Source of the DNA: Adiantum capillus-veneris
Taxonomy: Eukaryota; Streptophyta; Polypodiopsida; Polypodiales; Pteridaceae
NCBI GenBank assembly: GCA_014529385.2
Contig: CM043953.1
Location: 68,070,372-68,134,371, forward strand
Reading direction: 5' to 3'
DNA length: 64,000 nucleotides
The notes under the pieces were generated by a model that was not told where the DNA came from, did no database searches, and saw nothing but the letters and a program-made list of their open reading frames with translations. The position numbers and the translations under genes are program-made. Positions 55,842 through 64,000 of the stretch are shown here, piece by piece (the first letter of the stretch is position 1; the number at the start of each line of letters is the position of its first letter).

Positions 55842-55948
55842 AGCACAGTTTACATCGATTGTATGCAATACATAAATGGATGCATCCCTGATACAAGCAC
55901 AGTTTACATCGATTGTGTGCAATAAATAAATGGATGCCTCCCTGATAC
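55842..55948. repeat. Tandem duplication, 2 x about 54 bp
   Basis: Unit begins AGCACAGTTTACATCGATTG and ends near CCCTGATAC; the two units differ at a few positions. Confidence 0.85.
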
Positions 55949-57039
55949 TCCAGCTACTGCTGGCTAGTAAGCAAACATGTACTTGTTAGAAGAAGGCTTC
56001 ACATTCCACATGCACGCATGATGATTGATGGGAACCATGTGAAAATCTGGGCACATTATTCCACAATTAGAAAAACCTTACTGGTGCAAACCTGCTACGC
56101 GTCACAGTTGTAAAAATCAGACCTTACAGCCATATACTACAACTAGGGACACAACAATGAACTTTAATAACGTTACTACAAGCTGCAGCATCATTATCTG
56201 AAGAGACAACCTCATTGGTTTTTTCACATCAACTTCAATTTAAGGTGAAGGGTTTTGAAGATGACACAAGGCTCCTCAACTCCCAGTAAAAAGCACCTGA
56301 GTGGCCAATAAATCAATAGCCAGCAAGCTTTGAATTCACAAAACCTAAAACACTCGAATTGAAGACTGAATCGTTTACAGATAAACATTCACAACCCAAT
56401 CCTCCACAGTTACAATGTTATTCTGATATGACTTTCTTCTCATTATGCTTTGCCCATGAGTAGCATGAGTCTCATATTGTTAGGGAGTACTGTTGACAAA
56501 CGGTGTCAAAAACCCATAATGGCTGGTTGTAACCAATGGACGAGGTGAACATTAAAGCTCTGATACAAAGGAGCTGCAGAGCTTTTCACGGATCATGTCA
56601 CAGTAAATCATACTCTGATTTTTAATTGTACCATCTCAATGTGACATGAAGTTTTTCGATATGAGGTATTGAGTACATTGAAAGTGTGGCACATAGCAGC
56701 CAATGTGAGAGCACAATAATAACCATGTTAATAAATCAGCAAACTACCAACATATAGTACCACATACTGCAACAAGATGAAGCCTTCAGCTGTATGCACA
56801 AAAACGATAATGCGTTTACTTGCTCATTACTATGTTACTTGGGTCCATTCAGCCTCTAATTCTTCAGGAATTAATTTTGAGAATCCCCGTGGTTGGAAAT
56901 TAAGCACCCACAAGTGAGACACTACCTCTCCACCACCAAAACAAAACACTCTTGCGCAAATCGTGTCCTAAAATTACAGGTAAATGAACAACTAAGTACC
57001 CCACAACTGAGAAGGGATAAACCGTGGAGAATAGCAATA

Positions 57040-57300
57040 AATTGCAACTCTTGGCTCAACCCTGTCCTGACATCTCTGTCAAGTAAACAATGGCAAGATC
57101 AAATAGCTTAGAAACATGATGTCATCTACCCTTACTGAGCTGATTATCAAATTAATAGTACCAACCCACCACTAAAATGCAACACTCTTGGCTGAATCTC
57201 GGCCTGACATCTCTAACAAACGAACAATATCAAGATCAAATAGCTTAGGAACATGGCGTCAAATCGACCCTTAGTGAGCTGAATATCGAACTAATAGTTC
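57040..57300. repeat. Imperfect tandem duplication, 2 x about 125 bp, with a third partial copy at 59209-59255
   Basis: Units 57040-57164 and 57176-57300 share CTCTTGGCT, CCTGACATCTCT, CAAGATCAAATAGCTTAG and ACCCTTA(C/G)TGAGCTGA. A third partial unit (AATAGCTTAAGAACATGACG...) resumes at 59209, after the LINE copy, which suggests the LINE inserted into this host repeat. Confidence 0.75.
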
Positions 57301-57506
57301 ATCTTACCGAGATTGAGGAGACCTCAAGTTATAGCATATCAAGTGACTGGCCCAATGTGATTCCAATATTTATTTTGGCTTTATTTTACATATTTGTCAA
57401 AGTCTTGGGTAGGGCAATTTACTAAGGGGGGCACCCAAGGGCCCCTGGGCTAGTATATAAGTAATACCTTGCCCCCATTGACTAATTACTAATTCATTTC
57501 CCAGTT

Positions 57507-57508
<2 letters not shown>
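57301..57508 (+). promoter_or_regulatory. LTR-like promoter segment upstream of the second LINE copy
   Basis: Contains GGTAGGGCAATTTACTAAG and, 40 bases later, TATATAAGTAATACC (about 57,453-57,467). Family 3 LTRs have the same pair, TAGGTAGGGCAATTTTGCTAAG then TATATAAGCAAACC. It is followed by a (CT)n tract (57509-57554). It could be a decayed LTR fragment. Confidence 0.4.
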
Positions 57509-57554
<46 letters not shown>

Positions 57555-57558
<4 letters not shown>

Positions 57559-59129
57559 GATACCTGGTATGATGAGTGCACAAAGACCAGAGCCCGACTT
57601 CAGAGGGAGGTACTCCTAGGAGTCATTACTCACAGGCACTCACGGATTACTTCTCGGCATTTGGTACGACAAAAGAAGAGGGCATTTCTAGCTCGACTAG
57701 AGCAAGATTTATATCAGTTGTTTTTGAGGCAAGATTCAGGCGAGGTATGGCGACTCTTCCATGAGCACGGTCAAGAGGTCAGCACCCACTTTTACATATG
57801 GCCAGGAGACGGTGGACTATACAGATGCATACACCTATCTTGGGGTAGTCTTCAGTGGACCGGTGTTCTCATAGAGGAGAGCAGCAAAAACTAGATTGAT
57901 GAGAGCTTATGCAGCCTTGGGAGGATTGGAGAAGATGTGTTCGCAAGTTCAGTTTCACGAACCTCAAACAAAGCGGTGGCTTTTTGACACTCTAGTGGCT
58001 TCAGCTATGCTTTACCCTCGGTGGACCACTGCGGCAAATCTGGTAGCACTGATGGATGGAGATGCATGAAGAGGCCTCTAGTCTCTATGATCTCTCGGAT
58101 GTTTCGGGCTAAGGCCTCAGTGCCACAAGAGATTATTCAGCCAAGCTAGCTGCCCCTCCTCTCGTGGTCGAGGCCCTTACTAGATCAATATCCTTCATGC
58201 ATAACTTATGGAACCTCCCCAGAGACAGATATGCTCGGCTAGCCCTTGAGTCATCTCGATAGCTAGCGCTACAGGGGGACACAGCATGCTCGTATGGGCA
58301 GATGACATCATGGTTTCAGTCACATGGCTTCAGCATGGATAGACTGCCCCCATTCCAATACTCCGTGGATACACCCTCCCTCTCTCTCACACTGACACAG
58401 AGCACTAGACTCATACGTCACGATTTGATTCAGCTAGATACCAAGAGTGCATGGATACAACAAACGCAGGAGATGGGTACGAAGAAGGCTTTCTACAGAG
58501 AGCATCTTCTCCAACTAACAGAAGATGGATATTGATCAGACCGGCCTATATGGACACTCATTTATCCTATGGGATCATTGTGCTATTGGTCAGATGCTAT
58601 CGCATCAGCTAGAGATTGAGATTGGCAGATTTAGGAGTCATGAGATATCAGGATCAGAGATGCCTCGGGTTGTTTTTGCTCGAGCTACGCAAACACAGGG
58701 AGAATCTCTTGAGGAGATCAGGCAATGGGAGACATTCACATAAGGGAATTACTGACTTCTTTAGAGCAAGGACTCAACAGCCAGATGAGCATGCTTCACA
58801 GCAAACTTCAAAGCACACTTATACCATAGGTATATTAGTTGACAGAGCCACTGAGCTTGGGAGAGCTAGACGCCCACGTCTACGAGGGCGACCACAACAT
58901 CAACGGAGGCTCCATCAGAGGATTAGGACTATTCTAGCACGACATGGGAGACGCCCAGTATGACAATTTACAAAGGCAGACATTGACGAAGCTCTTCAGC
59001 GACCGATGCAGCACTTTCTCGGACAATGCCCTATGCCGGGCATCCTTGGGCATTGATGATGATGTTGATAATGATGATGATTTTAGTCTTTCACTTTACT
59101 TCACTTCATTTTTATTTTTGTACCCAGAC

Positions 59130-59132
<3 letters not shown>
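57555..59132 (+). pseudogene. Second LINE copy with internal deletion of the RT
   Basis: Begins with DTWYDECTKTRARLQREVLLG and RAFLARLEQDLYQLFLRQDSGEVWRLFHEHG (pre-RT region), then jumps at about 57,767 to the segment that in the first copy starts at about 52,765 (AGGTCAGCACCCAC). From there it follows the 3' half (TYLGVVFSG in another frame, SWFQSHGFSMDRLPPFQY, QLDTKSAW, FFRARTQQPDE, RARRPRLRGR) with many frame breaks to the shared 3' UTR. The catalytic RT is absent. A (CT)n tract (59133-59181) follows its 3' end. Confidence 0.75.
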
Positions 59133-59183
<51 letters not shown>

Positions 59184-59219
59184 GCTTCCACATCGTCAAC
59201 TTTGACACAAATAGCTTAA

Positions 59220-60329
59220 GAACATGACGTCAAATCTACCCTTAATGAGCTGAATTGAGCAGACCTACAAAGACAGACTGTTAGCATTTAATGTCAGGAA
59301 TGTACGAATGTGGCACAAGGCTCCAAATGATTTGGAAAGTGCATTGAGACTTGTCTCACCCTTGTAGCCGTCACCTGGAATCCGCGCAAGTGTGTCTGCA
59401 CCCCTTAGACTTGACGAAAAGAAAAAGGTTGTTTTCTAAACTCCTCCACCCAACCCAGGAACACCCTTTTCTGCATGTCTATACAATACTTGAGTAGGCA
59501 AGGCGAAGTATCGCAAGGTACCCATTCAGCAGAAGACTCTCAACACCATCCCTAACACTGACAATAGAATTGACAATTTAGAAACACCATCAACCACATC
59601 GATCAAAGAATGCAAGGATATAAACTCACAGTCCAAAGCCCAGAGCATGCAACATGCCAGGACCGTGGCTGCCCACTTGTCGTTAAGCCGAAAACTAGGG
59701 CCAGAAAACAGCACAGGGACAGGGCCAGCCTGGTCTTCCAGACCATTAGGAGCCATGCCAGGGGGTATGGGCCCTGGGGTCCCCACCAGGGTGGTACTGG
59801 TGACCTGGCATGGGAGGGAAGGCTCTGCATATGCAAACAATTCAGCCTGCCCTCCAGATTCATACATATAACGAGCTCTCCCTATGAAGTCTAAAGTGCA
59901 CGAAGGAATACAAGCAGGTAAAAACTTTCGAGTCATAAAGACAATGAAAATACCTTTCTAAACAAAGTGAGAAGACCATTTAGTGTGTGCCATGACATCA
60001 GAAGAAATCTCTCGTGCTCTCACACTAAATCAATTGTATTTCAATATTTACCTGCTCGCCTGATTATCACAATAAATTGTTACACAACCTCTTGTGCACC
60101 TTCTCATACCCAGGAGATTTACAAAGCCTCGTACAAGAAAAGACAGTGTTCTCAACCACACTGTTCCGGAAAAACTGTCCCTATCACCATTATCTGGTGT
60201 GCCATGGAAGCATCAGGTCCATTGCACAATACTAATGGTTGATGTCAGAAGGTGCGGCAGACTCCATAAGATAGTGCAAGGACAAAAATGGTAGCATACA
60301 CTACATAGCATTTACATAGACACTGCATA
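59220..60329 (-). other. Region downstream of the TCP gene, possibly its 3' UTR
   Basis: On the minus strand an open stretch of 136 codons (59526-59936) includes RARYMYESGGQAELFAYAEPSLPCQ and a proline-rich part. I recognise no domain, and codon use is not obviously gene-like. It may be transcribed 3' sequence of the TCP gene or chance. No other feature seen. Confidence 0.3.
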
Positions 60330-62498
60330 CTAAGAACTTGTCAGTGTCTCCTCAGCTGTATCTTCATCATGTTGGTGCTCATTTTGCTGACGTTGAGGAT
60401 GATTAAGTTGAAGACCATCATGATTGGACACCACATGCTCCTCCTGCTGTCGCTGTTGGAAATTTTGCACTGCTGTATAATACCCACTCTTTTCCATTGA
60501 GACAGATGGTGGCGAGTTCACCGAACCAAGACGATCGTGATCGTTTTGATGTGGTGAAAGAAAAGAATAATGTGTAGTTACAGAAGGGAAGTTTGTCGAC
60601 ACTGGAAATGATTGATACGGAGTCTCAATGCCCAAGCTGGCTGAAAAATTTCCCCTTGGCATATACAAAGGGGTCATACCAACATGGTATGCAAATGGCA
60701 CATTCCACACTGCATTGTTGCTCCATAGGACTCCTGAATTAGTCATCCCTGCTCCTGCTGCTCCTCCAGTTACTTCTGTTGTGTTCATTGCAACAGCATG
60801 AGGATAAAGAGCAGACCGTTTTGCTGTAGGAAACACAGGACTGCTTTCACCATCTTCATCATCATCATCATCATCATCCTCCTCCTCTTGCTGTAGGCCC
60901 CCATCAATATCTTCAAAATCACCATGACTCGATTCTTGCTTAACCACATGAGAAGCTAGAAACGCTGCAGGCTTGAGTTTCTTTCTCTTCTTGCTTTGCA
61001 ATTGCAAGTCTGAAGAGAGTGCTCTCTGTGCATGTGCATCAGACATGGGGCCTCTTTGTGCATGTTCATCAGCAGATGAGCCTCCTTGCAGACGTACCTC
61101 CGGAGGGGGGCCCCTCTCTGTAAGCCAATGAAGACCAGCAAAACCACTACTTCCTCCATTGCTAGTTTGACTATCTGGCTCCAGATTGGGCTTCGTATCT
61201 AGGATAACCTCTTGTGAGAGAGGACCTGTAGCTGCCACACCATCGACTTCCATCTCCTTCTTGGCAAGGAAGATGTGCGGGGTTGGTGACAGGCATGGGA
61301 AACTTGCCTTGTGGCCATGAACATAATGTTGTTTATGGGGCAATGAGCCTGAGCTCAGTACCATAGAAGCCGGTACCGTACCAGTACCTGTAGCCGCAAT
61401 TATGGAGGGTTCTGCATGTCGCAGTAGCCACTCTATAGTTTCCCCATCAGATTTGTGGCCTAGTTCACGGGTAAGCTGAAAGACCCTTGCTGCACACATA
61501 GCAGGCAACCGTATGCGTCGGCCTCTCCCATCCACTTTCGTATGCCTATCCTTTGAGGAGCTTCTCAGAGGCTTCTTTACAACAGGCCCTCGTATCGATG
61601 TTCCCTCTGCCAATGCCAGTTGCAGGTTTCTATGCCCCTCCATAACCATAAACTGTTCCTCCATAGCAAGTTGCTTGCTTTTTTGAGCTTCCACATCTGA
61701 TTGGTGGCTTTTCAGCACATCTACACCTGTTTGTCTGTTTGTTTGTGCCCCCATATCTAATTTATTGCTTATCTTCCCTTCCAAGGCTGAGTGCTGGCTT
61801 CTTTCTCCCTCCAGGTTGGTTCTCTGTACATCCTGACCTCTATCTATAGATAACTGCCTGCTTCTTTGCGGCTCAACATCGAGTTGCTTGCTATGTTGGC
61901 CCTCCGCATTGAATTGTTGGTTTTTTTCATCTTCTGCAGCTATCTGCTTGCTTCTATATAAATCCTCGCTTCTTTGAAGCTCCATAGCAAGCGGGTTTCT
62001 TTGGCCCTCCATAGCCATTTGCTTGCTTCGCAGTAAAACATCCTCTTGACCTTCCAAGGCTCCTTGCCGGATACAATTTCCATCCATGCCAAGCGGCTCC
62101 TTCATCTTCACAGCTGCATCACCTTCCTCACATTTTGCCAGAGGCCTACCATTTGTTAACCTGCAATCAAGCCCTAGCACTACAGATGCGGGCTCACCTT
62201 CCTCTGCCGTGGCCGCGACCATAAGGTTCACCAATGACGAAGATGAGGAAGGGAGAGGAGTAGTATTAAGCATACCTTTGGAAAATTGGAGACGATCAAG
62301 CGAGGTCATCATTGAGGCAGAATGGGGATGGTGTCGATGGTGATGATTGGGGGAAACCAACGGCATGGAGGTGTAGGAGACCTCATCGTCTGGGCAATCG
62401 TCTGCAGCAGGGAGGGGCTCGAAGTGGAGGGAGCGCATGGGGGTTGCGTCATGAGGGGCATGGTGCGCTGCAGGTGAGCTCATGGTGAACTGTTTCAT
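60330..62498 (-). CDS. Class I (PCF-type) TCP transcription factor, 722 codons, single exon
   Basis: TCP proteins are plant-specific DNA-binding factors controlling cell division and organ growth in the nucleus. The TCP domain lies at residues about 315-371 (61386-61556): basic part [18 protein letters not shown], helix [18 protein letters not shown], and [19 protein letters not shown], followed by TGTGTVPAS. The short basic loop and this tail are class I features. The N-terminal half is unusually long and holds a degenerate decapeptide array (residues about 157-298). After the domain come a basic cluster (SKKRKKLKP, about 502-510), an acidic run (about 538-550) and a glutamine/histidine-rich C-terminus. 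The first ATG (62498) is used; a second Met lies at residue 6. No frame breaks: the gene looks functional. Confidence 0.93.
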   Translation of the reverse strand: MKQFTMSSPAAHHAPHDATPMRSLHFEPLPAADDCPDDEVSYTSMPLVSPNHHHRHHPHSASMMTSLDRLQFSKGMLNTTPLPSSSSSLVNLMVAATAEEGEPASVVLGLDCRLTNGRPLAKCEEGDAAVKMKEPLGMDGNCIRQGALEGQEDVLLRSKQMAMEGQRNPLAMELQRSEDLYRSKQIAAEDEKNQQFNAEGQHSKQLDVEPQRSRQLSIDRGQDVQRTNLEGERSQHSALEGKISNKLDMGAQTNRQTGVDVLKSHQSDVEAQKSKQLAMEEQFMVMEGHRNLQLALAEGTSIRGPVVKKPLRSSSKDRHTKVDGRGRRIRLPAMCAARVFQLTRELGHKSDGETIEWLLRHAEPSIIAATGTGTVPASMVLSSGSLPHKQHYVHGHKASFPCLSPTPHIFLAKKEMEVDGVAATGPLSQEVILDTKPNLEPDSQTSNGGSSGFAGLHWLTERGPPPEVRLQGGSSADEHAQRGPMSDAHAQRALSSDLQLQSKKRKKLKPAAFLASHVVKQESSHGDFEDIDGGLQQEEEDDDDDDDEDGESSPVFPTAKRSALYPHAVAMNTTEVTGGAAGAGMTNSGVLWSNNAVWNVPFAYHVGMTPLYMPRGNFSASLGIETPYQSFPVSTNFPSVTTHYSFLSPHQNDHDRLGSVNSPPSVSMEKSGYYTAVQNFQQRQQEEHVVSNHDGLQLNHPQRQQNEHQHDEDTAEETLTSS
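61605..62030 (-). repeat. Degenerate decapeptide repeat array within the TCP coding region
   Basis: About 13 units of 9-13 residues with a loose consensus L-x-V/M-E-G/A-Q-R/K-S-K/R-Q, for example [36 protein letters not shown]. The frame is kept throughout, so unit number changes occur in multiples of three. Predicted to be charged and helical or disordered. Confidence 0.7.
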
Positions 62499-63273
62499 TC
62501 AGAGGTGGAGACTTTGCTTTGAGTTTCAATGCTCACACATACAAAAAAACATCGCATCTGCTCTCAGTGCACGGGTAGAACCACAAACGAAACTCAACTC
62601 AAATGATAAGGAGAGAAAGAGAGAGACCCACAGAGAGATCCAAATGGTGTATGCGTATTGAGAGGGCTCAGAGGAGAGAGAAGCCCGCCTAACCTGCCCA
62701 AAAGCGAGAGAGGGGAGAGAGATTTTAAAACGCAAGCCCTATGCAGACGAGAGATATTAAACCAAATGATAGCCAAAGTGCCCCACAGCCAACGCAAGGG
62801 AAGATATGGGGAAGGCAAGTGGCCTATAAAGAGAGGACGAGACAAAAAGGAGGGTTTAGGAATTTACAAGAGAGAGTGTGCGTCGTGTGAGAGAGAGAAT
62901 CTAGAAAGAGAATGAGAGGACCCATAACACACAAAATGCTATCTATCCCGCCCAAAAAGCCCCACATCTAAAAGAGCAAATAGATGGCCCACATTGCAAA
63001 GTGTCATATGGGCTCTACGCGCTAGCCATTTAGAAAGGCCTCACATCCAAAAAGATGAGTAATTGCACAAAAATGGGACCCACATTAGGTTAGGGTATTT
63101 ACACACCAAAGTCCCCTGCCCCCACCAAGATGGGTGCAGTAGGTTATAAGTCGTAAATTTTAATAAAATTTCAGGTGTTTTGCCAAAAAAATCATAAAAT
63201 TCCTATATCTTTTTGAAGTTTGTAAAAGCCAAGTGTTAGTACATAGTGTTACAAAACAATGGAATGTCCTTCA
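62499..63273 (-). promoter_or_regulatory. TCP gene 5' UTR and upstream region with candidate TCP-binding sites
   Basis: The 5' flank next to the start is (GA/CT)-rich (62600-62640). Class I TCP consensus GTGGGNCC occurs on the minus strand as GTGGGTCC (63076-63083, within GTGGGTCCCA); the core GTGGGCC is at 62986-62992 and GTGGGGC at 62959-62965. No convincing TATA box was found on the minus strand. Sites are consensus matches only. Confidence 0.4.
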
Positions 63274-63282
63274 AAAGACTAG

Positions 63283-63744
63283 CCTCCTCACTATGTCCCA
63301 CACGGGCATGGGCACGAGGGGATCAATGGCCCATGCCCATTTCGGGGATCGGGTGTGATATGAGGCGTTCGATGCGGTTTGTGTTAATTAGGGAAAATAG
63401 GTAAATTTGGGTGCATCAAAACATGTAAATTTGGGCGCCCTCCCCCCCCCCCCCCCCCCAACAACCTCCTCCCCTGGAATCGAACCCAGAAGATCACCTT
63501 TGCAGGCTTATCACCTTAACCACCTCACTTGCGCGTGCTTATTGAAAGCATTGGAAGAAGGGCTTCCTTTATGATGAACTCGTCGCTGTGTAAATTCGGG
63601 TCAGTTTAGTAAATTCGGGCAAATTGGTAAATTCAGGGCGCGTTGCAACATCGGACGGCCCACGATGCCCCCGCTCCGGGAAATAGGCATGGGTCGTTGA
63701 TCCCCTCCTGCCCATGCCCATGCCCGTGTGAGATAGTGTTGAGG
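63283..63744. mobile_element. Mutator-like MITE (462 bp) with 9-bp target duplication
   Basis: AAAGACTAG stands exactly on both sides (63274-63282 and 63745-63753). Terminal inverted repeats extend about 75 bp with small gaps: left start CCTCCTCACTATGTCCCACA, right end as reverse complement CCTCAACACTATCTCACACG, then both CACGGGCATGGGCA and on to GGGGATCAA. A 9-bp duplication and long inverted repeats fit Mutator-like elements. No transposase. The centre holds TAAATTTGGG/TAAATTCGGG motifs, a poly-C run and a tRNA-derived segment. Confidence 0.8.
63470..63540 (-). ncRNA. tRNA-derived (SINE-like) sequence inside the MITE
   Basis: On the minus strand an A-box-like GTGAGGTGGTTAAGGTG is followed by GCCTGCAAAGG (an anticodon-loop-like CTGCAAA) and a perfect B box GGTTCGATTCC (about 63,477-63,487). 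The acceptor stem does not close, so this is not a working tRNA gene. It is more likely a tRNA-derived SINE head or a captured tRNA relic. Confidence 0.5.
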
Positions 63745-63753
63745 AAAGACTAG

Positions 63754-64000
63754 TTTCCAAGTCACATGCAAATAGAGAGAATTTTATACTTGAGCACGTG
63801 CTTAATAAGAGCATAATTTTGGTCTTCCAAACGTCCCCTCATAAAAAAACCTCAAACATCAAGCTTTGCACAAGCTAGAATTGCATCTTCAACCTCAAAA
63901 TTTATGCACCCAACTCCGAGCAGCTATCATGCTCTCGAAAGTGCATCATACTCACCCACTACGCGAAGTAGAAAACCTGAAATTTCATACATACATTCAG
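63754..64000. other. Intergenic end of window
   Basis: AT-rich sequence after the MITE; nothing recognisable. Confidence 0.4.

Noticed and set aside
55842-55948. CRISPR-like repeats
   Set aside because: Only two adjacent units without spacers, in a plant sequence; a plain tandem duplication.
59526-59936. 136-codon minus-strand ORF downstream of the TCP gene
   Set aside because: No domain or conservation evidence; could be 3' UTR. Mentioned only as a region.
63470-63540. Functional tRNA gene
   Set aside because: The B box is perfect but the acceptor stem does not pair and the T-stem is only four base pairs; treated as tRNA-derived.

Overview
The window is nuclear DNA of a land plant. The one credible host gene is a single-exon class I TCP transcription factor (60330-62498, minus), a plant-specific family. 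Almost everything else is transposable elements: Ty3/Gypsy elements with initiator-tRNA-Met primer sites, chromodomain integrases and a dual-RNase-H (Tat-type) element. A very TE-rich genome such as a fern or another large-genome seed-free plant or gymnosperm would fit, but the species cannot be fixed from the sequence. No organelle or bacterial genes, functional tRNA or rRNA genes or CRISPR were seen.

Layout. 1-4515: 3' part of a Tat-type Ty3/Gypsy element (RT, degenerate RNase H, second RNase H, integrase, 3' LTR). Its LTR ends abruptly inside the integrase of a chromodomain element whose remainder (4516-5216) and 3' LTR (5388-6947) follow. 6948-7985: decayed LTR-like sequence. 7986-9109: 5' half of a decayed LINE. 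9110-52722: a 43.6-kb nest of LTR elements. 52723-about 54425: the 3' half of the same LINE, with GTAAA duplicated on both sides of the nest. 54426-57300: intergenic DNA with microsatellites and short tandem duplications. 57555-59132: a second LINE copy with a large internal deletion. 59220-60329: intergenic DNA or 3' UTR. 60330-62498: the TCP gene. 63283-63744: a Mutator-like MITE with a 9-bp target duplication and a tRNA-derived insert.

Inside the nest I use local family labels. Family 1 (F1: chromodomain Ty3/Gypsy, LTRs 0.52-0.61 kb) has copies F1a (10510-16993), F1b (29198-30680), F1c (34057-36086 plus a 16-bp LTR stub at 9110) and F1d (36357-45684). Family 2 (F2: related chromodomain element, LTRs about 1.5 kb) is the nearly complete copy at 36087-52722 and the remnant at 4516-6947. 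Family 3 (F3: gag-only, LTR about 1.1 kb) forms a tandem array (9126-21674), a solo LTR (24266-25403) and a fuller copy, F3b (30681-34056). Family 4 (F4: LTR about 2 kb, gag only recognised) is 21675-29197. A hAT DNA transposon (36767-40208) sits in the 3' LTR of F1d.

The inferred order of insertion is LINE, then F1c/F2, then F3b in F1c, F1b in F3b, F4 in F1b and an F3 solo LTR in F4. Separately, F1d entered F2 and hAT entered F1d, and the F3 array entered the end of F1c and was itself interrupted by F1a. Target duplications, PBS and polypurine tracts support most of these steps. All elements carry stops, frameshifts or deletions, so none is autonomous as it stands. The gag-only F3 family and RT-deleted F1d would have depended on proteins made by other elements.
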